This document shows, in pieces, positions 7,251-15,500 of a stretch of 21,931 nucleotides of DNA. Every line of letters starts with the position of its first letter. The first letter of the stretch is position 1. The DNA lies in the IMG/VR virus record IMGVR_UViG_3300042879_002302, positions 1-21,931 of that record. One strand, 5' to 3'. The translations under genes were made by a program, and so were the position numbers. The notes beneath the pieces were generated by a model, which was not told where the DNA came from, ran no database searches, and was given only the letters and a program-made list of their open reading frames with translations. Source of the DNA: a virus.

Positions 7251-9671
7251 ATGAGCCTTGCTGTACTAGCCGACCACATGGCGTCCAAAGGGCGCAACGG
7301 TGACACCATGCTGGTGCACATGGCCCCCGAAGAGGTCGCGGGGCTGCACGCTCTGGCGCTGAAGCATGGTGGCTCACTGACCATCAACCCGGAAACGGGT
7401 CTGCCGGAGGCGTTTAGCCTCAAGGGGCTGTTGAAGTCGCTGCTGCCTGCGGTTGCGGGCTTTGCGCTTGGTCCCGCTGGTTTTGGACTGATGTCCGCCA
7501 TGCAAGCGGGCTTGACTGTAGGCGCAGTAGCGGGTCTTGCCAAAGGCAGTCTCAAAGAAGGCATTATGGCCGGTCTGGGCGCCTACGGCGGTGCTAACTT
7601 GGGTGCGGCCTTTACTGGTGCGGAGAGCGCGGGGGCTACTACGGCTGCAGCAGAAGCGGCAAAGACAGCGGGCCAAGAAGCAGTCAAGCAGGGGCTTACC
7701 GGAGAAGCTGCCAATCAGTTTGTGCAGAACGCTGCGAGCACCGCTTACTCTGACTTTGCCGCCAAGCCGTTCATGGAGCAGGCGGCGGGGAGTTTCCAGG
7801 CGCTCAAGAGCGCCCCTGGCCCGATTGGTGGACTGTCTTCGTTGGTCCGTCCTGCGATGATGGCAGCAGCCCCCATCATGGCCGACGCGATGGTTCCGAC
7901 CAATGTTGGAATGCCCGCACTCACCCAGAACCGGGGCATGTACCGTGGTTACACGTACGACCCGTATGGCGGCACGTACATTGCGCAAGAACCTGTGCGA
8001 GCCGCATCCGGTGGCATCGTGGCCCTGGCCGATGGTGGCCCAACTGCAGACCAACTGAAAGCCCAGCAGAGTATCGTTGCTGACCCCCAGGCTGCTGCGC
8101 TTGCTGCAGCGCGTTCGGGTATTGCGCAAGGTTTGAACAATCAGCAGATCGCTGACATGGTCAACCAGCAGTACGGCAAGTCTTTCACCGCGCAAAACGT
8201 AGCCGACTTCATGACGGCCAACCAACTGTCGCGTCCCGCTCCGGCTGCTGCTCCCGCTGCACCAATCTCCGGCCCCAACGCGCTGGACCCCACACAACGA
8301 GCCACCCCCACCGCCGAGCAACTTGGCGCACAGCAAAGCATCCTTAACAACCCCCAAGCCGCCGCGCTTGGCGTTGTCCGCAGTGGTGTTGCAACAGGGC
8401 TGACCAATCAGCAGATAGCCGATCTAGCCAACGAAACCTACGGCAAGTCATTCAGCGCGCAGAACGTAGCCGATTTCATGGCTGCAAACAACATCACGCG
8501 CCCCAAGCCGGTAGTGCCTCCAGTTGTTGAACCCCCGTACACCCCACCGGACTTGTTCACTAACGTTCCTGGTGTGGCCCCCGGCACAGCCGTAACCGGT
8601 GCGCCTGCGGTTGACTACGCCAACGCGCCCACGATGGGCGAAGTTCGCACAGCGTACGAGCAGGGTGGTGGCGCTACCAAGATGCCGGTCATCACGGACA
8701 TCAAGCCGACTGACCGCACCTACACGCAAAACGAAGCCTTCTCGCTTCTGCAAGGCTACTTGAAGAGCAACCCCAACGCGCTGTATGGCGACGTTGTTGC
8801 CTTTGCTCGCGGCAGGGGCATCCCCGAGATGCAGGCCCGCGCTGCTTACAACGAGTTCCGCTTCAGCGGTCTGACAGGCGGTAGCAGCCAAGCCTACGAC
8901 TATTTGATGGGTCGCGGCGCGTACCCGGTCAAGCCGTTCACGCCCACTGGCGAGTTGATGCGCCCGTACGCCGAGGCTGTCCTTGGTGCGCCTGAGAACA
9001 TCAAGGCCAAGCGTTTGATCTTTGATCCCAAAACACAACGCTACGTTAAGAACCCTGAGTTCGTTGAGCGCACACCCTCTACGGCCAACGCACCCATCCG
9101 CGATCAGGCAGGTAACCCTGTTGGTGGCAACACCGAGTCGTACTTCAAGGCCAACCCCGACGTGTACCAAGAGTGGCTCAAGGGCACTACCGGCATGACC
9201 GCCGACGCCTACGCCAGATTCCACTGGGAGACTTTTGGCCAGAAAGAAGGTCGCAAGGGCTGGTCGGCGACCCCTGCCGGTGGCGGCAGCGGCAACACAG
9301 AAGAAAAAGTCAGTGGCGGCAAGGCTGGCGGGTTGATGGACATCGCATCTGCCGCTGCGGCGCGCGGTGGCAACGTCCAGCAATACAACCTGGGCGGATA
9401 CTCCGATGGTGGACGCCTGCTGCGCGGCCCAGGTGATGGCGTCTCTGACAGCATCCCGGCAACCATTGGGAATCGTCAACCCGCGCGGCTCGCCGATGGT
9501 GAGTTTGTGATCCCGGCGAGGATTGTGAGTGAAATAGGAAATGGGTCTACCGAAGCCGGTGCACGCAAACTCTACGCAATGATGGACCGTGTGCAGCGTG
9601 CACGCGCCAAGACAACCGGCAAAGGCAAGGTGGCCAAGAACACCAAGTCCGAACAATACTTGCCTGCATAA
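7251..9671 (+). CDS. Large Ala/Gly-rich virion protein, probably internal
   Basis: This is an 806-residue protein. Residues about 56-125 are hydrophobic and Gly/Ala-rich (LKSLLPAVAGFALGPAGF and following), a likely membrane-active stretch. SGGIVALADGG occurs at 253-263. Two 65-residue copies of a helical module follow at 265-329 and 354-418. A Pro-rich linker and a further helical domain with YLKSNPNALYGDVVAFA come next. Residues 630-671 hold an NPDV-type repeat (YFKANPDVYQEW ... FGQKEGRKGW), known from phage and surface proteins. The C-terminus, from GPGDGVSDSIP (726 on) through ARLADGEFVIPARIV to the helix GARKLYAMMDRV, matches a module I recall from many marine phage structural proteins. 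No enzyme motif is seen. Its place before the giant protein suggests an internal or ejected protein. GGAGG lies 4 nt before the start. Confidence 0.65.
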   Translation: MSLAVLADHMASKGRNGDTMLVHMAPEEVAGLHALALKHGGSLTINPETGLPEAFSLKGLLKSLLPAVAGFALGPAGFGLMSAMQAGLTVGAVAGLAKGSLKEGIMAGLGAYGGANLGAAFTGAESAGATTAAAEAAKTAGQEAVKQGLTGEAANQFVQNAASTAYSDFAAKPFMEQAAGSFQALKSAPGPIGGLSSLVRPAMMAAAPIMADAMVPTNVGMPALTQNRGMYRGYTYDPYGGTYIAQEPVRAASGGIVALADGGPTADQLKAQQSIVADPQAAALAAARSGIAQGLNNQQIADMVNQQYGKSFTAQNVADFMTANQLSRPAPAAAPAAPISGPNALDPTQRATPTAEQLGAQQSILNNPQAAALGVVRSGVATGLTNQQIADLANETYGKSFSAQNVADFMAANNITRPKPVVPPVVEPPYTPPDLFTNVPGVAPGTAVTGAPAVDYANAPTMGEVRTAYEQGGGATKMPVITDIKPTDRTYTQNEAFSLLQGYLKSNPNALYGDVVAFARGRGIPEMQARAAYNEFRFSGLTGGSSQAYDYLMGRGAYPVKPFTPTGELMRPYAEAVLGAPENIKAKRLIFDPKTQRYVKNPEFVERTPSTANAPIRDQAGNPVGGNTESYFKANPDVYQEWLKGTTGMTADAYARFHWETFGQKEGRKGWSATPAGGGSGNTEEKVSGGKAGGLMDIASAAAARGGNVQQYNLGGYSDGGRLLRGPGDGVSDSIPATIGNRQPARLADGEFVIPARIVSEIGNGSTEAGARKLYAMMDRVQRARAKTTGKGKVAKNTKSEQYLPA
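8043..8237 (+). repeat. 65-residue module, copy 1
   Basis: First copy of an in-frame duplication inside the 806-aa virion gene (residues 265-329), starting TADQLKAQQS and ending FMTANQLSRP. By hand alignment 45 of 65 residues are identical to copy 2 without gaps. The core (NNQQIADMVNQQYGKSFTAQ) looks like two or three short helices and could be a helix-turn-helix-like fold. Confidence 0.85.
8310..8504 (+). repeat. 65-residue module, copy 2
   Basis: Second copy of the module (residues 354-418), starting TAEQLGAQQS and ending FMAANNITRP, of exactly the same length as copy 1. It is separated from copy 1 by 24 residues rich in Pro and Ala. The DNA copies have clearly diverged, so the duplication is old and kept in frame without indels. 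Confidence 0.85.
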
Positions 9672-9680
9672 GGAAGCATC

Positions 9681-10739
9681 ATGGCTGATCCCACCCCGTA
9701 CCAAGTACAGCAGTATCAGACAGGCTTTGCTCCTGTCGTCGCACCTTATGCAGAGGCGCTCCTTGGTAAAGCCGAGGCGCTGACCGACGTTGAGTACAAC
9801 CCGTACCAGCAGTACATGGGTGAGCGGTTCGCTCAGTTCACCCCGCTGCAGCAGCAGGCGTTTGCCGGTGCCCAGGCGATGGAGGCGGCTCCTCAGTTGG
9901 CCGATGCCTCCGCCCTAGCAGGCACTGCCGGTCTTCGCGCTTTGCAAGCGGGCACCTACGGCCCGATGTACTACACCCCGCAGTCGTTTACCGAACAGGG
10001 TGTGATGGGCGGTTACATGTCGCCCTACATGCAGGGCGTGGTGGACTTCCAGCAACGGGAAGCTCAGCGCCAAGCGGACATCGCCTCTACTGCTCGGGGT
10101 CAGAAGTACGCCCGTGCCGGTGCCTTTGGTGGCGCTCGGCAGGCCATTGAGAATGCCGAAGCGCAGCGCAACCTCGCCACCCAGTTGGGCGGTATCCAGG
10201 CTCAGGGTCTTCAAGCCGCTTATCAGCAGGCTCAACAGCAGTTCAACCAAGAGCAGGCACAACGCCAAGCCGCAGTGCAGTTGGCCGAGCAGTCACGCCA
10301 GTATGGCGCCGGTCTGGGGTTGCAGGGACTGCAGACTGCAATGCAGGGTGCGCAACAACTCGGCAATCTAGGCCAGACGCAGTTTGGCCAGAACCTTGCG
10401 CTCAACCAGTTGCAGTCTCAGTACGGTCAGCAACAACAGCAGCAGATGCAGAACATCTTGGGCGCTCAGTACCAAGACTTCCTCAATTTCCAGAACTACC
10501 CGTACAAGCAGTTGGGCTTCATGTCCGACATCATCCGTGGCGTGCCACTGACGCAGACCGGCTCGGCGCTGTATCAGCAACCGCCTTCAGCCATATCTCA
10601 GATCGCTGGTTTGGGTACGGCTGCTGTCGGTGCGAAAGGTCTGGGGCTGTTTGCCAAGGGTGGTGAAGTCGAAGACGCTGAATACCGGGACAAGCCCGGT
10701 GGTCTGGCCGATCTGGCAATCTACAACATGGGTGTTTGA
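9681..10739 (+). CDS. Gln/Ala-rich helical virion protein
   Basis: This is a 352-residue protein. The first part has many Tyr and Pro (DPTPYQVQQYQTGFAPVVAPY, YNPYQQYMGERFAQFTPLQQ). Then comes GGYMSPYMQGVVDFQQREAQ, followed by GAFGGARQAIENAEAQRN, a pattern I recall from virion proteins of aquatic podovirus-like phages. Residues about 175-290 are very rich in Gln and helical. Near the end a hydrophobic Gly/Ala stretch (ISQIAGLGTAAVGAKGLGLF) runs into AKGGEV. The composition is similar to the small internal or ejection proteins of T7-like phages (gp14/gp15-type). That is inference from position and chemistry, not homology. AAGGA at 9670-9674 precedes the ATG. A 6-bp hairpin (10684-10700) lies near its 3' end. 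Confidence 0.65.
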   Translation: MADPTPYQVQQYQTGFAPVVAPYAEALLGKAEALTDVEYNPYQQYMGERFAQFTPLQQQAFAGAQAMEAAPQLADASALAGTAGLRALQAGTYGPMYYTPQSFTEQGVMGGYMSPYMQGVVDFQQREAQRQADIASTARGQKYARAGAFGGARQAIENAEAQRNLATQLGGIQAQGLQAAYQQAQQQFNQEQAQRQAAVQLAEQSRQYGAGLGLQGLQTAMQGAQQLGNLGQTQFGQNLALNQLQSQYGQQQQQQMQNILGAQYQDFLNFQNYPYKQLGFMSDIIRGVPLTQTGSALYQQPPSAISQIAGLGTAAVGAKGLGLFAKGGEVEDAEYRDKPGGLADLAIYNMGV

Positions 10740-10741
10740 AC

Positions 10742-12556
10742 ATGATCAACATCAACCAAATCACCACCCAATTGCGCATGCTGCCGGATCAGGCGCTTCA
10801 GCGCGTGGCCATGATGTACAAGCAAGACCCGTACATCCTGCCATTGGTTGTGTCTGAAGGTATGGCCCGCAAGAAGTTGCGTGCAGCTTCGCAAGCGCAG
10901 ATGGCGCAGCCTCAGCCCAAAGTGGCTGATCAGGCCGTAGCTTCCTTGGGTTACACACCGGAAGAGTCAGGCATCGCCCAGCTTCAAGCGCAGAATATGC
11001 AAGGTCTGGCAGACGGCGGGATCGCGGGCTACGCCGAAGGCGGTGTAGCCGATAGCGCAGAGGACTCGTTCTCTCGCGGCGGCATGTTTGACTTTACTCA
11101 GCGCAGCGAACCTGTCGTTCGCATGGCAGAGGGTGGTGTGGCGCAATACGCTGGCAAAGACGAGAGCCTTGTGCGGTTGAGCGATTACGACGTGTTGTCT
11201 GATATTCTAAATTCGCAAGGGCTTCGCTCTTCCACGGGTGAAACCTACGCCGAGATGAAAGCGCGGCAACGTCGTGAAAAAGAACTGGCCGACGCAGCAG
11301 AAGCCGAAGGTCGCCCATTTGCTCGGTTTTTGAAAGCCGGTGAGGAGGCGGGCGGAGCAAGCCGTCTTTCTCCAGCTATGGCAGCACTGCGTCGGACGAT
11401 GTACCCGACACAAGAGGAGTTGGGTGTTACTCGTGCGGCACCGGCAGCGCCTAGTGCAGCAACAGCGCCTAGTTCCGCGTCCGCCGCCTCGGCACTGCCT
11501 CAACGCACATCGTTCCCGTCTCAAGCACTTGAGCGTGCAGTCGTTCAGCGTCCCGAAGCTCCGCCTGCTGCGGGCGAAAAGGGCGAAGAGCGCATCCGCA
11601 TGAACGCCCCTCAGTTCAAGTCGGACCCGTCGCTGTACTCGCTTGACCCCGCAGTGTTGCGCAAACGCGCGCGTGAGCTTATGCCCACCAACGAGTACGA
11701 GACAGCGTACAACGTCTTGGCGCAAGAAGAGCTTGAGCGCATGGACGCACGAGAAGCCGAACGGGCGCGTAACAAACCTACCGGCAAAGCTCGTGAGGGG
11801 TTGGAGGCGCTGCTCAAGCAAGAGGGTGAAGGCGCAGCAAAAGAGAAAAGCGACGCGGGTGCGTTTGCGCTTATCAGTGCTGGACTGGCTATTGCGTCTG
11901 GAGAATCACCCAACGCACTGATGAACATTGCCAAGGGCTTGAACGTCGGTGCGAAGGAGTACCAAGCAGCCGTCAAAGATCTCAAGAAGGCCGACCGTGA
12001 GCGCAAACTCATGATGGCCGACATCGAAGAAGCTCGCCGTCTTGAGGCCAAGGGTGACTACGACAAGGCTGAGGAGCGCAAAGACAAAGTCGAAGAACGC
12101 CGCTCTTCAATTAAGCGCAACACGATGCAGGGCATCATGCAGTTGAAGCTAAACCAAGACCAGATTGCGGCTGGGTTTGCCAAAGCAGCACAAGAGGGCG
12201 GGATCAAGCGCGATCTTGTGGGCGCGGAAATCGGTGCGCTGGCCGCGCGCACGGAGGCCACGATTGCCGCTCAGGAGCGCATCGCCCGCATTCAATATGC
12301 AGCGCGTACGGAACCCGCCGCGCAACAAGCCGTGGCTCGGGTAACCCAGGCGATCAATTCAAGCAAGTACCTCGGGGAATTAGCAAAACAAGCGTCACTG
12401 GGTATCCCCGCCGCAATTGAAAGGTATCGTAAAGAAGAAGAACGCCTCTATCTCATGCTGGCGCCTGAGCTTATGATCGGGGTGGGCGGCAGCGAAACCG
12501 GTAAGAGCACCGGCGCAAGAGCCGCAGGTGACGCGGTTCTCAATAAGGGCGGCTAA
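10742..12556 (+). CDS. Internal virion protein candidate, helical
   Basis: This is a 604-residue protein if translation starts at ATG 10742; a TTG at 10736 overlapping the upstream stop would add two residues. The N-terminal helix region (TTQLRMLPDQALQRVAMMYK, then DPYILPLVVSEGMARKKL) is of a type I recall from phage internal proteins. The GG-centred motifs LADGGIAGYAEGGVA and MAEGGVAQYA follow. Residues about 130-290 are low-complexity Ala/Pro/Ser-rich. The rest is long charged helices, with a hydrophobic patch FALISAGLAIASGESPNALM that also looks familiar from virion proteins. No catalytic motif is seen. It is probably packaged and perhaps ejected together with the giant protein encoded 14 nt downstream. 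A GGSETGKS near the C-terminus fits a P-loop pattern only by chance, in my view. Confidence 0.6.
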   Translation: MININQITTQLRMLPDQALQRVAMMYKQDPYILPLVVSEGMARKKLRAASQAQMAQPQPKVADQAVASLGYTPEESGIAQLQAQNMQGLADGGIAGYAEGGVADSAEDSFSRGGMFDFTQRSEPVVRMAEGGVAQYAGKDESLVRLSDYDVLSDILNSQGLRSSTGETYAEMKARQRREKELADAAEAEGRPFARFLKAGEEAGGASRLSPAMAALRRTMYPTQEELGVTRAAPAAPSAATAPSSASAASALPQRTSFPSQALERAVVQRPEAPPAAGEKGEERIRMNAPQFKSDPSLYSLDPAVLRKRARELMPTNEYETAYNVLAQEELERMDAREAERARNKPTGKAREGLEALLKQEGEGAAKEKSDAGAFALISAGLAIASGESPNALMNIAKGLNVGAKEYQAAVKDLKKADRERKLMMADIEEARRLEAKGDYDKAEERKDKVEERRSSIKRNTMQGIMQLKLNQDQIAAGFAKAAQEGGIKRDLVGAEIGALAARTEATIAAQERIARIQYAARTEPAAQQAVARVTQAINSSKYLGELAKQASLGIPAAIERYRKEEERLYLMLAPELMIGVGGSETGKSTGARAAGDAVLNKGG

Positions 12557-12570
12557 AGCGCGAGGCACTG

Positions 12571-15500
12571 ATGGCAACAGCACAAGAATACGCAGCGTGG
12601 CTTAGAAGGAATTCGGACAAGAAAAACTCGGAGGACTATCGGACAGTCCTCCGTGCTTTTCAGGAAGCCAGCCTTGAGGAGTTGCGTGCTCGTGAGCCTG
12701 AAGTAGCCGAAAAAGAAGGCGAGTCGGGGACCATCCCCGCCGTGCGTGCAGGCATCAAGCGACTGAAAGGCGAGGCGGCGCTCACTGCCGGTAAGCTCGG
12801 CGTGATGGATGTGGGCGAAGCCCAGAGGTATCAAGAAGAGCGCGAGAAAGAAGCCCAACGCATCCACAAACCCACTGAGAAGGGATGGACGGAGGCCCCG
12901 CTTACTAAATTCGGTGAGCTTTTTGGCGGGTCAATTCCTTATGTGGCCGCACCGCTTGCTGCCGGTGTGGGCGTTGCGGCGCTTCCTGTAACGGGTTTGG
13001 CTGCTACGGCATTGGGTCTTGGTGCGGTAGGCGCGGCTTCGGCTTCGCAGTTCATAGGTTCCAACCTTGCCGCCCAGATGAAGGCGGACAAGGAACGTGG
13101 TGGTTCTGGCCGACTTGAGGATACCGATCTCGGTAAGGCGGCACTGGCCGCTGTCCCACAGGCGGCGCTGGACGCGTACAGTTTCGGTACTGCTCCGCTG
13201 CTGCGCAAACTGTTTACTTCGGTTGGTAAAGAACTGACCGAAGCCGAAGCTCTGGCGCTTGTTGATCAGTCGCTCAAGCGCAAGCTGGTGGACTACACCA
13301 CCACAACGGGCGTTACGGCTACCCGTGAAGGTCTGACCGAGGCAGGTCAGCAATTGCTTGAGCGTCTGCAAGCCGGACTGAGCATCACCGACGAAGACGC
13401 TCGCAAAGATTACGTTGATCAGTTTATCGGCGGCGCCGTCTTGGGCGGTGTTCTTGCCCCTGCGGGTCGCTTCATTGAACGTGGTGGCGAGCAGAGCCGT
13501 GCACGTCAGAAGTTGTCGGACGTAGAGTCTGAGCAGCGCAAGGTCGCGCTTGAGGAAGAGCAGCGCCTAGAAGCGGTGGAAGCCGAGAAGCGCAAGCAGC
13601 CCGAATACCTGCGTGATCTGCAGAGTCGCTACGACGCGGTCAAAGAGAAAGACGCGAAGTACAAGGAAGACATCAAGGCCCTGGAAGCCCAGAAGGGTGA
13701 CCCGGCTGCGCAGGCTGAAGCCAAGGAACTGCGCCGTGAGTACGCTGACTTCATGCGCGGCGAACGGTCTGAGGTTGTCAAGGAGTACACCAAGGCTGGT
13801 GGCGCCAAGTTCTTCAAGCAGTTTGCGGAACAAGAGCGTGTTGCAGGCATGTCGCCGGAAGACTACATGCTGGAGCAGTTGGGCGTCAATATAGAAGAAG
13901 ACATTGATAAAGCAAAGGCCCCCGCTGCCCCCACTTCGATTGAAGACCTTGCGCAGTCGGGGCAGGAAGACAGGCTGCAGACTTATATTGACAACCAGCT
14001 TGGGTTAGCCGAGCAACAGCTTGGTGTCAACTTAGCCGCTATTGGCAAGAAGGCAGACCCGGAAGGAAAGGTAAGCCCCGCCTTTAAGGATAGTGTCCGC
14101 AACGAGTACGCTCAGTACCTGCTTGCTGATCCCGGGATGGCGCAGCAACTGGTGCAAACGGGCGTGCGGTTCCCTGGACTTAATAAACAAGAGTCCAACG
14201 CCATTCTCGGCCTCGTAGATTTGCAGCTTAAACAGCTTGGCGCAGACATTGGTGCCGGTCGTGAAGACGTGGCTGCACAGCGCGAAGCACTGGAGCAGAA
14301 GCTAAAAGTTGAGCGCGAAGCTCTTGCCCGCATCGCTAAGTCTCCCGAGTACGTGCAGGGCGCCATGCGTGAGCGGCGCGAATACGACGCCACCACTGAG
14401 CGCATCAACCGGCTGAATGATCAACTGCGCGGCCTGCAGACCCAACGCTTGCTGGACTTTGAGGGCGCTGCGCCAGGAGAAGCCGCCAATATCGAGGCGT
14501 TCAACAAAGCGCAAGCCGACTTGGCCACGCAGATGGGTATGGAGCCGCCCACTGAAATGGCGCGCGAGCCTAGCGGTGCCGTGCAGCGCATCTACGCTCC
14601 TGAGCAATTGGGCACGCTAATTGAGCGGGCCAAGGGCGACACCCGCCTGAGCGAAGAAGATCAAGCGTTGCTTGATGAGATCGACGCCAACCTGCCGAAT
14701 ATCGCCAAGGATCAGGGCTTTGTTCCTGAAGCCCCCCAGTACGCAGGCGCACCGGTTACCTATCGTGCCCCGGCTAAGAGCGAGCTACGCGCCGTGCCCG
14801 CCGCCCGCAATGTGGCGGACTGGCTGTATGGGCTGTCCATCGGTCGCGCTGACCCGGAACTGGCACAATCTATCCGCGCCGACCTGCGCAAGTACGAGCA
14901 GGCTCGCCGGTCGGAGACGGAGCAGAAAACAGGTTTCGCTGTTCAAGAACTGACGCCTGATCAGCAAGCTGCTGTGGCGGGCACCACACTCAAGGGGCGT
15001 ACCGACTTTCTTGGCCGCGAAGCCACGGGCGAAGTCAGCCGCGCGCAGCAGGCTGCGTTGTTCACTGACGAGGCCGTCGAGGGCAAGATTTTCGACAGCT
15101 TCGCGGACTTCGATAAGTACCTCGCAAGCAAGGCGCTCGATGACATCCGCAAGGAAATGGGGTTGGTCGAAGAGACTGCCTCACGCCTGAACAAGCGCCT
15201 GCAGTTTCTGGAAGCCCGAGTGGCTCCGCTGCGCAAGCAGATTGCACAAGTTCAGGAACAGCGCAGCAAGCTGCGCAATGCCGCTGCCGGAGACAAGGCT
15301 GCAGCCGAGTCGCTTCTTGAGACTGCCGAGAAGCGTTTGGCCAACGAGTTGAAGATGCTCGACGGCATTTTTGCCGACACCGTCGCCGCACGCGACAAGG
15401 CACTGCAGCAACTGCAGGACGCGCAGAAAGCCCGGAAAGACATCATCAAGCAGATTGCGGACAACGCCGCAGCACTTGAGCGCCAGATCGCCGAAGTCGA

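Noticed and set aside
8448-9704. 418-residue open frame on the minus strand
   Set aside because: It lies fully antisense to the 806-aa virion gene, has a low-complexity Arg/Gly/Val-rich product with no motif, and is explained by GC-rich codon use of the + strand gene.
10684-10700. 6-bp hairpin ACCGGG/CCCGGT near the end of the 352-aa gene
   Set aside because: Short stem, inside coding sequence, with no T run after it; weak case for a terminator.
12460-12556. P-loop-like GGSETGKS at the end of the 604-aa protein
   Set aside because: It sits in a short Gly/Ser tail next to the C-terminus with no strand before it and no Walker B motif; a true P-loop domain does not fit there.
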